Source: an uncultured Holophagaceae bacterium
Lineage (GTDB): Bacteria > Acidobacteriota > Holophagae > Holophagales > Holophagaceae
DNA length: 11,569 nt
NCBI GenBank assembly: GCA_903890595.1
Contig: CAITBU010000269.1
Location: 1 to 11,569 of the forward strand
Direction: 5' to 3'
In this document: in pieces, positions 1-7,916 of the stretch
Layout of the letters: each line of letters begins with the position of its first letter
Position numbering within the stretch: position 1 is the stretch's first letter
Made by a program: the position numbers and the translations under genes
The notes under the pieces: model-generated
Databases searched by the model: none
What the model saw: the letters and a program-made list of their open reading frames with translations, nothing else
Told to the model about the DNA's origin: nothing

Positions 1-849
1 CTGCTCCTGGACCTCGGTCAGCCCTGGCGCATCTGGCACGCCATCGTCTACTGGAATCCCCACTCCGTCATGTTCGAAGTGGCCTGGTGCGTCATGCTCT
101 ACACCACCGTCCTGGCGTTGGAGTTCAGCCCCGTGGTGTTCGAGTGGCTCGGCTTCCCTGCGCCGGCCCGCTTCATCCACCGCCTCATCACGCCCCTGGT
201 CATCCTGGGCGTCCTGCTCTCGACCCTGCATCAGTCCTCGCTGGGCTCCCTCTACCTGATCGTGCCCAGCAAGCTCCACCCGCTGTGGTACTCCCCCATG
301 CTGCCGGTGCACTTCTACATCAGCGCCATCGGGGCCGGCATCGGCATGGTGATCCTCGAGTCCTACCTCAGCGGGCGGACCTTCCACCGCCACCTCGAGA
401 TGGAGCTCCTGGAGCCCCTGGCCCGCGGCATGGTCGTGGCCCTGGGCATCTACGGTCTCCTGCGCGTCCAGGCCATCCAGCGCAACCACGCCTGGGGTGC
501 CATTCGGGAGTTCGGCTACGAGGGCCAGATGTTCCTGCTGGAGTTCACCCTCGGGGTGCTCCTGCCGGTGGGGCTCATGTCCTTCCGCCGCCTGCGCTCC
601 AATCCGAACTGGCTGGTGGGCGGTGCCTTCCTGGCGGTGCTCGGGTTCGTCATGAACCGCTTGAACATCAGCATCACGGGCATGGAAGCCGCCTCTGGCA
701 CCCGCTACCTGCCCTCGGCCGGTGAGATCATCGTCTCCCTCGGCCTGGTGGCTGCGGGCATGGCGGTCTTCGCCTTCGCGGTGCGGACCTTCAAGATCTT
801 CCCGGACGGGCCGGGCTCCCAGTCCGATCCCCGCAAAGAGAGGACCTGA
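1..849 (+). CDS. NrfD/HybB-type integral membrane subunit (5'-truncated)
   Basis: The reading frame is open from the first base, so the N-terminus lies outside the window; 282 residues are visible. They contain about seven hydrophobic helices. The visible start has an LDLGQPWR-like motif, followed by HSVMFEVAW and then HQSSLGSLY with PLWYSPMLP near visible residues 77-100. These match the HybB branch of the NrfD/PsrC family: membrane subunits that exchange electrons between quinones and periplasmic iron-sulfur or cytochrome c partners and bind no heme themselves. The stop is 3 nt before the start of a heme-containing histidine kinase gene, so the two are almost certainly co-transcribed. The catalytic partners (iron-sulfur protein, multiheme cytochrome or hydrogenase) would lie upstream and are not visible, so the exact complex (Hmc-, Hyb- or Cbc-like) cannot be named. 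The family call is secure; the specific role is inferred. Confidence 0.88.
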   Translation: MLLDLGQPWRIWHAIVYWNPHSVMFEVAWCVMLYTTVLALEFSPVVFEWLGFPAPARFIHRLITPLVILGVLLSTLHQSSLGSLYLIVPSKLHPLWYSPMLPVHFYISAIGAGIGMVILESYLSGRTFHRHLEMELLEPLARGMVVALGIYGLLRVQAIQRNHAWGAIREFGYEGQMFLLEFTLGVLLPVGLMSFRRLRSNPNWLVGGAFLAVLGFVMNRLNISITGMEAASGTRYLPSAGEIIVSLGLVAAGMAVFAFAVRTFKIFPDGPGSQSDPRKERT

Positions 850-852
850 GGC

Positions 853-2377
<1,525 letters not shown>

Positions 2378-2379
<2 letters not shown>

Positions 2380-2384
2380 GAGGT
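2378..2384 (+). promoter_or_regulatory. Strong ribosome binding site supporting a TTG start
   Basis: AGGAGGT lies 4 nt before the TTG at 2389 and overlaps the TAG stop of the kinase gene. It supports TTG as the true start of the response regulator, which keeps the N-terminal membrane helix. The next in-frame ATG (2413) falls inside that helix and has no comparable site. The overlap also suggests translational coupling with the kinase. Confidence 0.75.
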
Positions 2385-2388
2385 CCCC

Positions 2389-3498
2389 TTGACCGCCATT
2401 TTGATCCTCTTCATGTTCGTGGCCTTCGTGGGCATCGACTTCCTGGTCCGGACCTCCCTGCGCAAGCTGCGGGACAGCCAGGACCGAGCGGCCCGCGAGG
2501 CGGTGCTGGCTACCTCCCTCAAGCTGGACTTCACCCATGAGGCCAAGAGCCTCAAGCGGGTGGAGGTGCCGAACCCCAGGGCCCGGGTCCTGGCGGTGGA
2601 TGACGAGGGCGTCGTGCTGGACTCCTTCCGCCGCATCCTGGTGCTCGAGAACTTCAGCGTGGACACCGTGGAGCATGGTCCCGAGGCCCTGGGCCTGGTG
2701 CAGCGCAACGACTACGACTTCGTCTTCACCGACCTGAAGATGCCAGACATGGATGGCGTCGAAGTGGTGAAGGCTGTGAAGCACCTGCGCCCTGACATCG
2801 ACGTGGTGGTCATCACGGGCTACGGCAGCATCGAGACCGCCGTCCAGACCCTCCAGCAGGGCGCCTGCGAGTATGTGCAGAAGCCCTTCACCGCCGATGA
2901 GCTGGGCGAGTTCGCCCGCAAGCTCCTCATCAAGCGCCAGGCGCGCATCGCGGCCGCCCAGCGGCCCACCGTCCGCGTGGTGACCCCGGAGATGGCCGAG
3001 GTGGTACCCGCCAACGAGTTCTGCATCCCCGGCGGCGCCTTCCTGTCCACTGGCCACGCCTGGGTCCGCCTCGAGCCCGAGGGTCAGGTGCGCATCGGCA
3101 TCGACGACTTCATCCGCAAGGCCCTCGGCACCGTGACTGAAGTGATCCTGCCTGAGCGCGGGCGCACCATCCGCCAGGGCGAGGCGCTCTTCACCCTCAA
3201 GGGCACCGCTGGCAGCGTGCAGGTGGCCTCGCCCCTGTCGGGCAAGGTGAAGCACGACAACACCGGCCTCCAGTCTGATCCAAACGAAGTCACCCAGAGC
3301 CCCTACGACCGCGGCTGGGTGTGCCTCCTGGCCCCCAGTGACCTCGCCACTGAGCTGAGCACCCTGAAGATCGGCAACCCCGTCATCGGGTGGTACCAGG
3401 ACGAGATCGCCCGCTTCCGCTCCGAGGATGGCCCCCTCGCCGCTGGTGTCCTCAACTGGACCGACTTCCAGCAGAAGTTCCTTAACCCGAAGGCTTAG
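2389..3498 (+). CDS. Membrane-anchored response regulator fused to a GcvH-like domain
   Basis: The 369-residue protein has three parts. Residues 3-20 form one hydrophobic helix, followed by a charged linker. Residues 65-185 form a CheY-type receiver with acidic pair Asp71/Asp72, phospho-acceptor Asp115 (FTDLKMPD), Thr143 and Lys165 (QKPF), most like receivers of the NtrC class. Residues 205-335 form a glycine-cleavage H-protein (lipoyl-carrier) fold, with FLSTGHAWVRLE, IGIDDF, the ASPLSGKV turn and SPYDRGWVCLL. In GcvH the lipoylated lysine lies in ESVKA, ten residues before the SG turn; an ungapped comparison places Ala274 there, so the domain should not carry lipoate. No DNA-binding domain is present. 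The output is therefore probably a protein-protein interaction at the membrane, perhaps with the adjacent respiratory complex. The TTG start is 9 nt after the kinase stop. Domain calls are solid; function is unknown. Confidence 0.9.
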   Translation: MTAILILFMFVAFVGIDFLVRTSLRKLRDSQDRAAREAVLATSLKLDFTHEAKSLKRVEVPNPRARVLAVDDEGVVLDSFRRILVLENFSVDTVEHGPEALGLVQRNDYDFVFTDLKMPDMDGVEVVKAVKHLRPDIDVVVITGYGSIETAVQTLQQGACEYVQKPFTADELGEFARKLLIKRQARIAAAQRPTVRVVTPEMAEVVPANEFCIPGGAFLSTGHAWVRLEPEGQVRIGIDDFIRKALGTVTEVILPERGRTIRQGEALFTLKGTAGSVQVASPLSGKVKHDNTGLQSDPNEVTQSPYDRGWVCLLAPSDLATELSTLKIGNPVIGWYQDEIARFRSEDGPLAAGVLNWTDFQQKFLNPKA

Positions 3499-3515
3499 GT
3501 CGAGCGTCAGCGCAA

Positions 3516-3557
3516 CACCGAAAGGGCTCGGAGCCAAGGCTCCGAGCCCTTTCGGTG
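3516..3557. terminator. Perfect 20-bp hairpin between convergent genes
   Basis: The arms 3516-3535 and 3538-3557 are exact reverse complements with only AA between them, giving a 20-bp GC-rich stem. It starts 17 nt after the response regulator stop and ends 16 nt before the lipA stop codon. It most likely ends transcription from both sides. There is no T-run after either arm; AAAGGG/CCCTTT within the stem is the closest approach. It may instead act mainly as an RNA-stabilising 3' hairpin or need help from Rho. Confidence 0.75.
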
Positions 3558-3573
3558 CGTGAGGGCAAGGCCC

Positions 3574-4458
3574 CTAGCCTTGGTACGCATCCCCGGCGTG
3601 GTAGCTGGAGCGCACCAGGGGGGCGGACTCCACGCGCTGGAAGCCCAGCTCCAGGCCCTTGACGCGATACAGCTCGAACTCGGCGGGCTCCACGTAGCGG
3701 TGCAGGGGGAGGTGGAGGGGCGAGGGGGGCAGGTACTGGCCGAGGGTCGCGATGTCCACGCCGTGCTGGCGCCAGTCTGCCATGAGGGTCAGCACCTGCT
3801 CCGGGGTCTCGCCCAGACCCACCATGATGCCGCTCTTCACCTTCATGGTCGGGGCCTGGGCATCCCGCCAGTCTGCGGCCCGGCGCAGGAGGGTGAGGCT
3901 CTGGGCATAGTCGGCATCTGGTCGCACCCGCCGGTAGAGGTGGGGCACCGTCTCGACGTTGTGGTTCAGGACGTCTGGGCGGGCCTCCAGGACGGTGGCC
4001 AGGGCGGCTGCATCCCCACAGAAGTCCGGGATCAGGACCTCCACGCCACAGCCGGGGGAGAGGGTGCGGATCCAGCGGATGGTCTCGGCAAAGTGGGCCG
4101 CACCGCCATCCGGCAGGTCGTCCCGGTTGACCGAGGTGACCACGGCGAACTTAAGGCCGAGGCTGGCCACGGCCTCCGCCACCCGCTGGGGCTCACCAGG
4201 GTCCAGGGCCCCGGGGCGGCCCTTGCCCACGTTGCAGAAGCCGCAGTGGCGCGTGCAGACCTCGCCCAGCAGCATGAAGGTCGCGGTCCGGTGCACCCCC
4301 CAGCACTCGTGGAGGTTGGGGCAGCGGGCCTCCTCGCAGACCGTCACCAGGCCCTTGGACCGGATCAGGCCCTCCACTTCGGCCACCACCTCGGGGGCCG
4401 GTACTCGGATCTTGAGCCAGTCGGGGCGGGTACCGGGGAGGACGGGGGGGCGGGCCAT
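3574..4458 (-). CDS. lipA: Lipoyl synthase
   Basis: LipA is a radical-SAM enzyme that inserts two sulfur atoms into protein-bound octanoyl groups to make lipoate for 2-oxoacid dehydrogenases and the glycine cleavage system. The auxiliary cluster motif CX4CX5C is present (Cys41, Cys46, Cys52), as is the radical-SAM motif CX3CX2C (Cys68, Cys72, Cys75), and the family's RSSYHA serine motif is at 283-288 near the C-terminus. The length, 294 residues, is normal. The frame stays open further upstream, but that part overlaps scpA antisense and has no LipA similarity. The ATG at 4458 gives MARPP and is preceded by GGAGGG. lipA is divergent from scpA with 39 bp between start codons, and no lipB lies alongside. 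Its convergent neighbour encodes a lipoyl-domain-like protein without the target lysine, so a functional link is doubtful. Confidence 0.96.
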   Translation of the reverse strand: MARPPVLPGTRPDWLKIRVPAPEVVAEVEGLIRSKGLVTVCEEARCPNLHECWGVHRTATFMLLGEVCTRHCGFCNVGKGRPGALDPGEPQRVAEAVASLGLKFAVVTSVNRDDLPDGGAAHFAETIRWIRTLSPGCGVEVLIPDFCGDAAALATVLEARPDVLNHNVETVPHLYRRVRPDADYAQSLTLLRRAADWRDAQAPTMKVKSGIMVGLGETPEQVLTLMADWRQHGVDIATLGQYLPPSPLHLPLHRYVEPAEFELYRVKGLELGFQRVESAPLVRSSYHAGDAYQG

Positions 4459-4485
4459 GGCCCTCCATTGTGGCCCGGGAAGGGG

Positions 4486-4491
4486 TAGAAT
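4486..4491 (+). promoter_or_regulatory. TAGAAT -10 box for leaderless scpA mRNA
   Basis: TAGAAT is followed by six bases (GGGGGC) and then the scpA ATG at 4498, so transcription should begin at or next to the start codon. No Shine-Dalgarno sequence or convincing -35 hexamer is seen. The TAG is also the in-frame stop that makes this ATG the first possible start. The same layout recurs at 7814-7819 and 8455-8460. Confidence 0.5.
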
Positions 4492-4497
4492 GGGGGC

Positions 4498-5310
4498 ATG
4501 TCCGAGACCCCCCAGGTGACCCCCGGTACCGAGCCCGAAGCTGAGGCCTTGCCGACGGCCCCGAAGACCTTCGAGAGCCCCAAGGGCTTCGAGACCCGCT
4601 TCCGGGACCTGCCGCTGCACCTCTCGGTCTTTGATGGCCCCCTGGACCTGCTGCTGCACCTCATCCACGAGCAGAAGCTGGAGATCCTTGACCTGCCCAT
4701 GGCCGAGGTCACGCGCCAGTACATGGAGTACCTCCACCTCATGGAGGAGCTGAACCTGGAGATCGCTGCCGAGTTCGTGGCCATGGCGGCCCAGCTGCTG
4801 CAGATCAAGTCCCGGCTCATGCTGCCCCGGCCGCCCCAGGCCCCCGAGGAAGATCCCCGCGTCTCCCTGGTCCAGCGGCTGCTGGAGTACCAGCAGGTGA
4901 AGCTGGCCGCCCAGTCCCTCTCTGAGCGCGAGTCCGACTGGCAGAAGATCGCCTTTGCCCCGGGCATCGACCTGGATGACCACAAGCGCGTCGAGGAAGA
5001 GCCCATCCGGGCCACGCTCTTCGACCTGCTGGGTGCCTACCGGGACGCCCTGAAGCGCCTCCTGCCCCCGCCGCCGGTGGAGGTCCGCACCCAGCCGAAG
5101 TCCCTGGAGCAGCGCGTCATGGAGGTGCTCACCGAGCTCCAGGACGGCCTCTGGAAGCCCTTCCAGGGCCTGATGGGCCAGGTCCGCACCCGGGAGGAGC
5201 TGGTCCTCACCTTCCTGGCCCTGCTGGAGCTGGTGCGCACGGGCCGCATCTCGCTGGTGCAGGGCGAGACCTTCGGCGAGATCCGCATCAAGGCCTCCGA
5301 GGCCGCATGA
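4498..5310 (+). CDS. scpA: Segregation and condensation protein A (kleisin)
   Basis: ScpA is the kleisin subunit that bridges the SMC heads and binds ScpB in the bacterial condensin that organises and segregates chromosomes. Residues 41-110 carry the family's N-terminal signature: FDGPLDLLLHLI, then EILDLPMAEVTRQY, then the helix AAEFVAMAAQLLQIKSRLMLP. A charged middle region follows, and residues 200-268 form the C-terminal winged helix that contacts the SMC cap (VTLTFLALLEL-type helix and TGRISL strand). The 270-residue length is typical, with about 35 extra N-terminal residues rich in Glu, Pro and Thr that look disordered. scpB, often adjacent to scpA, is not in the window; the next gene overlaps the scpA stop by 4 bp and encodes a membrane protein. 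The product is cytoplasmic and nucleoid-associated. Confidence 0.95.
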   Translation: MSETPQVTPGTEPEAEALPTAPKTFESPKGFETRFRDLPLHLSVFDGPLDLLLHLIHEQKLEILDLPMAEVTRQYMEYLHLMEELNLEIAAEFVAMAAQLLQIKSRLMLPRPPQAPEEDPRVSLVQRLLEYQQVKLAAQSLSERESDWQKIAFAPGIDLDDHKRVEEEPIRATLFDLLGAYRDALKRLLPPPPVEVRTQPKSLEQRVMEVLTELQDGLWKPFQGLMGQVRTREELVLTFLALLELVRTGRISLVQGETFGEIRIKASEAA

Positions 5311-5750
5311 GCGGGCCTGGGGACGCCTTTCGGCCCGCCTACATGACGGGGCTGGCCCTCTGCCTCGGCCTGCCGACGCTGGCGGCGCTGCTGCTGCTGA
5401 CCGGAGCCATCCCGGCGGGTAACCAGCCCCTTGAAGGCCTGGTGCAGCAGGTGGGCTACCAGTTCACGGGCCTGGTCTTCCTGGCTGCGGCGATCGTATT
5501 TGGCCGTCCCGCCCGGGCCTTCCAGCGGGTGGCTGAGTTGTCGGTGGAGGAACGGCCAGCGGCGGTGCGGCGCGAATGTCTACTGGTGGCGGCCTTCCTC
5601 CAGGTCGGGGTGCTCTGCGGCCTAGCCTACTGGGCCATGGTGGGCCTCCATGTTCCCCGCCACGCCTGGGGGTTCCTGCTGACCACCCCCATGCTCTACG
5701 TGGCGCTCGTGCCGCGTCCCGCCCGCTGGGCCAAGGCCTCCGAGGGCTGA
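5307..5750 (+). CDS. Small four-helix membrane protein of unknown function
   Basis: The 147-residue product has four predicted membrane helices at about 13-33, 49-66, 91-112 and 119-136, with an Arg/Glu-rich loop between helices 2 and 3 (RPARAFQRVAELSVEERP). No signal peptide, metal motif or known family signature was recognised. Its ATG overlaps the scpA stop codon in an ATGA arrangement, so it is co-transcribed and probably translationally coupled with scpA. Coupling to a condensin subunit need not mean shared function. Base composition and codon use match the neighbours, which supports a real gene, and no better frame competes across this stretch. Confidence 0.75.
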   Translation: MSGPGDAFRPAYMTGLALCLGLPTLAALLLLTGAIPAGNQPLEGLVQQVGYQFTGLVFLAAAIVFGRPARAFQRVAELSVEERPAAVRRECLLVAAFLQVGVLCGLAYWAMVGLHVPRHAWGFLLTTPMLYVALVPRPARWAKASEG

Positions 5751-5780
5751 GGCCGGTTTGCCTTCGAAGAGCAAAAGCGG

Positions 5781-5907
5781 ATCCACAGATTTCACAGCTG
5801 GGCCCCGACCCACCCTGCCTGCGCCGTGGGCCCTATCCCCGCACTCCCCGTGCATCCCCGGCTAAGGCCTTTCCCTTTAATCCGTGTAATCTGTGAAATC
5901 TGTGGAT
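5781..5907. repeat. 17-bp inverted repeat flanking a GC-rich core
   Basis: ATCCACAGATTTCACAG at 5781-5797 is the exact reverse complement of 5891-5907, with 93 bp of GC-rich sequence between them containing two GGGCCC palindromes. It lies in the 230-bp gap (5751-5980) between two convergent genes, which holds no other gene or RNA that I recognise. The gap is also AT-rich at 5908-5970, unlike the rest of the window. The structure could be a dispersed palindromic (REP- or MITE-like) element or a long hairpin acting as a terminator. No transposase or target-site duplication was seen. Confidence 0.7.
5879..5905 (-). repeat. Three tandem 9-mers of the CCACAGATT type
   Basis: On the minus strand, CCACAGATT, TCACAGATT and ACACGGATT follow one another without gaps. 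The left arm of the inverted repeat (5782-5797) carries about one and a half more units in the opposite direction. ACAGATT-type iterations are, from memory, common in intergenic repeats of many bacteria, so this is probably a dispersed element rather than a site specific to this locus. Confidence 0.6.
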
Positions 5908-5909
5908 AA
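5901..5909 (-). promoter_or_regulatory. Perfect DnaA-box sequence (TTATCCACA)
   Basis: TGTGGATAA on the plus strand reads TTATCCACA on the minus strand, the strong DnaA consensus. It lies at the edge of the inverted repeat beside an AT-rich stretch (5908-5936). The left arm has only a 7/9 match (GGATCCACA, 5780-5788). Two sites, one imperfect, and no dnaA or dnaN nearby do not make an origin. The match may be incidental to the repeat; a DnaA-titration role is possible. Confidence 0.35.
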
Positions 5910-5980
5910 GTTATTTTTATTTTTGCAGTTATCCGCTCTTGTCCATGTCAAAAGCACTTGTCTTTGCTTGTTGCCTTTTC

Positions 5981-7807
5981 TCACTGCGAGCTACCAGGCG
6001 GCGCTGCGACCCACGCCAGGACGCGCTTCGTCGCCGCCGGCCCGATGGCCTCGGTCAGGGCTTCGCCAGTGGCTGCCCGCACGCCAGTGGCACTGCCGAA
6101 GGCCTGCAGCAGCTTCTTCGCGGTGGCGGGGCCGACGCCTGGAATCTGCGTCAGCTCCGTCTGGAGCGTGCGCTTGGCGCGCAGGGCCCGGTGGTAGGTG
6201 ACGGCGAAGCGGTGGGCCTCGTCCCGGATGCGCTGCAGCAGCTGCAGCACAGGTGAGGACTTGGGGATCTTCAGGGGGGTCGCGAGGCCGGGCCGGAACA
6301 CCAGCTCCTCCTTCTTGGCGAGGCTGGCCAGCTCCAGCTGGGCGAGGCCCAGGTCTTCCAGTGCGGCCTGCGCTGCATGGAGCTGACCCAGGCCGCCGTC
6401 GATGAGCACCAGAGAGGGATAGTCCTGGCTCTCAGCCTGCAGCCGGCGGTAGCGGCGCTGCACGGCCTCGCGCATGTTGGCGAAGTCATCGTTCTCCTGC
6501 ACGGTCATCTTGAAGCGGCGGTAGCGGGCCTTGTCCGGCAGACCGTCGGTGAAGACCACACAGCTGGCCACCACCTCGCGGCCCTGGCCGTGGCTGATGT
6601 CGAAGCACTCGATGCGGCGGGGCAGGTGGCTGAGGCCCAGGAAGGCCTGCAGGCCCTCCAGCACGGCCTCGTTGAGGCGGGCTGGCTCGAACTTCCGCTC
6701 CAGGGCCATGCGCGCATTCTCCTGGGCCATGGCCAAGAGGTCCACCTTCTCGCCTTTCTGGGGGACGCGGATGCGCACCCGGGTGCCGCGAAGCCCGGTC
6801 AGCCAGTCACAGAGCAGGGGCCCATTCGCAGGCTCGGTCTCCACCAGGAGGCGCGAGGGCGGCGGCTCGGTGCTGTAGACCCGCTGCAGGACCTGGGCCA
6901 GCACCTCGCCATCGAAGACCTCCACCTCGTCCAGCAGGTACTCCTGGCGGCCCACCATGCGGCCGTCCCGCAGCAGCAGGCGGTGGACGCAGGCCTGGCC
7001 GTCCAGCAGGGCGCTGCCGTAGATGTCCGTGTCTTCCAGGTCGGCGCTGGCGGCCTTCTGCCGGGTGAACCAGGCGTCCACCTGCTGCAGGGCGTCCCGG
7101 TGCTGGGCGGCCTGCTCGAAGGCAGCGGCCTCGGCGGCCTTCCACATGGCGGCCTCCAGGCGGGCCTTCAGCTCGTCCCGCTTGCCCTCCAGGAACAGGC
7201 GGGCCTCCTTCGCCTGCTCGCGGTAGGCCTCCTGGCTCACGGCGGCGATGCAGGGCGCGGTGCAGCGGTGCAGCTGATACTTCAGGCAGGCCCGGCCCCG
7301 CTTGCCATCGATCTCGATGTCACAGTCCCGGATCTGAAAGAACCGGTACACCAGCTCCACGGCGCGGTAGGCGGTGCTGGCGGGGAAGAAGGGGCCGAAG
7401 TAGAGGCTGCCGTCCTTACGCACCTTCCGTGTGACGAAGGCCTTGGGGAAGGCCTCCTTCCAGGTGAGCTTCACGTAGGGGTAGCTCTTGTCATCCCGCA
7501 GCAGGATGTTGAAGGGCGGGAAGTGCTCCTTGATGAGGTTGTTCTCCAGGATCAGGGCTTCCAGCTCCGTCTCGCAGACGATGAACTCCAGGTCCCAGAT
7601 GCGCGCCACCAAGCGGCGGGTCTTGGCGTCCAGCCGCTTCTGCTGGAAGTAGGACTTCACGCGGTTGCGCAGCACCTTGGCCTTGCCCACGTAGAGCAGG
7701 TTGCCCTTCTCGTCCCGGTAGAGGTAGCAGCCGGGGCGCAGGGGCAGATCCGCCAGCTTGCGTCGCAGGACGGCAGACTTCTCGAGGTTGGTGCGGATGG
7801 CGGCCAC
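5981..7807 (-). CDS. uvrC: Excinuclease ABC subunit C
   Basis: UvrC makes both incisions around DNA lesions after UvrA/UvrB damage recognition. The 608 residues show the full domain order. A GIY-YIG nuclease at 20-100 has GCY at 26-28, LYVGKAK at 38-44 and Glu82. A cysteine region (Cys162, Cys174, Cys182, Cys186) has the spacing of the iron-sulfur cysteines reported in UvrC. A UVR motif for UvrB binding spans about 205-240. The RNase H-like nuclease has Asp403 (CFDISH), Asp470 (LIDGGLGQ) and His532 (DEAHRFA), and tandem helix-hairpin-helix DNA-binding motifs span about 552-605 (IPGVGPATAKKLL, then AIGPAATKRVL). The start is GTG at 7807; the in-frame TAG at 7817-7819 excludes an earlier one and no nearby Met competes. 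No Shine-Dalgarno is seen. uvrC is divergent from the gene at 7917, with 109 bp between them. Confidence 0.97.
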   Translation of the reverse strand: MAAIRTNLEKSAVLRRKLADLPLRPGCYLYRDEKGNLLYVGKAKVLRNRVKSYFQQKRLDAKTRRLVARIWDLEFIVCETELEALILENNLIKEHFPPFNILLRDDKSYPYVKLTWKEAFPKAFVTRKVRKDGSLYFGPFFPASTAYRAVELVYRFFQIRDCDIEIDGKRGRACLKYQLHRCTAPCIAAVSQEAYREQAKEARLFLEGKRDELKARLEAAMWKAAEAAAFEQAAQHRDALQQVDAWFTRQKAASADLEDTDIYGSALLDGQACVHRLLLRDGRMVGRQEYLLDEVEVFDGEVLAQVLQRVYSTEPPPSRLLVETEPANGPLLCDWLTGLRGTRVRIRVPQKGEKVDLLAMAQENARMALERKFEPARLNEAVLEGLQAFLGLSHLPRRIECFDISHGQGREVVASCVVFTDGLPDKARYRRFKMTVQENDDFANMREAVQRRYRRLQAESQDYPSLVLIDGGLGQLHAAQAALEDLGLAQLELASLAKKEELVFRPGLATPLKIPKSSPVLQLLQRIRDEAHRFAVTYHRALRAKRTLQTELTQIPGVGPATAKKLLQAFGSATGVRAATGEALTEAIGPAATKRVLAWVAAPPGSSQ

Positions 7808-7813
7808 GGCACC

Positions 7814-7819
7814 AGTCTA
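7814..7819 (-). promoter_or_regulatory. TAGACT -10 box for leaderless uvrC mRNA
   Basis: On the minus strand TAGACT, then GGTGCC, then the GTG start. The 6-nt spacing puts the transcription start at the initiation codon. The 14-base block TAGACTGGTGCCGT differs at one base from TAGACTGGGGCCGT at 9099-9112, upstream of the slipin gene. No clear -35 element is seen. Confidence 0.5.
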
Positions 7820-7847
7820 GCGGCAGGGGAATGTTCAGATTTGGCCA

Positions 7848-7877
7848 CTGACTCCTTCCTGTAGAGTCTTGTATAAT
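7848..7877 (+). promoter_or_regulatory. Sigma-70-type promoter with consensus TATAAT
   Basis: TATAAT at 7872-7877 is a perfect -10 box, with CTGACT at 7848-7853 as a weak -35 (four of six bases, 18-bp spacer). The expected start near 7884 would leave a leader of about 33 nt before the GTG at 7917. The box sits in an AT-rich patch that stands out from its surroundings. It is the only consensus -10 seen among the likely promoters here. Confidence 0.55.
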
Positions 7878-7890
7878 TTGTCCTGACAAA
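7877..7890. promoter_or_regulatory. Palindrome at the predicted start site (possible operator)
   Basis: TTTGTC-CT-GACAAA is a perfect 6+6 bp inverted repeat that begins at the last base of the TATAAT box and spans the predicted transcription start. That is a classic repressor position. No regulator can be assigned. It also lies 70 bp upstream of the uvrC start on the other strand. Confidence 0.35.
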
Positions 7891-7916
7891 CTTCTTTTCC
7901 TTGGGAATCCTCGCCT

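Noticed and set aside
3559..4488. A 309-codon plus-strand frame opposite lipA
   Set aside because: lipA carries all catalytic motifs on the other strand; this frame is compositionally biased and has no recognisable family.
4459..4983. N-terminal extension of lipA giving a 469-residue protein
   Set aside because: The extension is antisense to conserved ScpA sequence and unrelated to LipA; the ATG at 4458 with GGAGGG upstream gives a normal LipA.
5879..5905. CRISPR array
   Set aside because: The 9-bp units are contiguous, with no spacers, and no cas gene is present.
5952..5969. Rho-independent terminator for uvrC (AAGCA/TGCTT stem, then TTTT on the minus strand)
   Set aside because: The stem is only 5 bp, AT-rich and has an 8-nt loop; too weak to list.
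5751..5980. Replication origin around the DnaA box and AT-rich stretch
   Set aside because: There is only one perfect and one poor box, no dnaA, dnaN or other origin genes nearby, and the box is part of a repeat unit.
6377..7864. A 495-codon plus-strand frame opposite uvrC
   Set aside because: It is antisense to conserved UvrC domains, rich in Leu, Gly, Ala, His and Gln, and without any motif; a GC-driven shadow.
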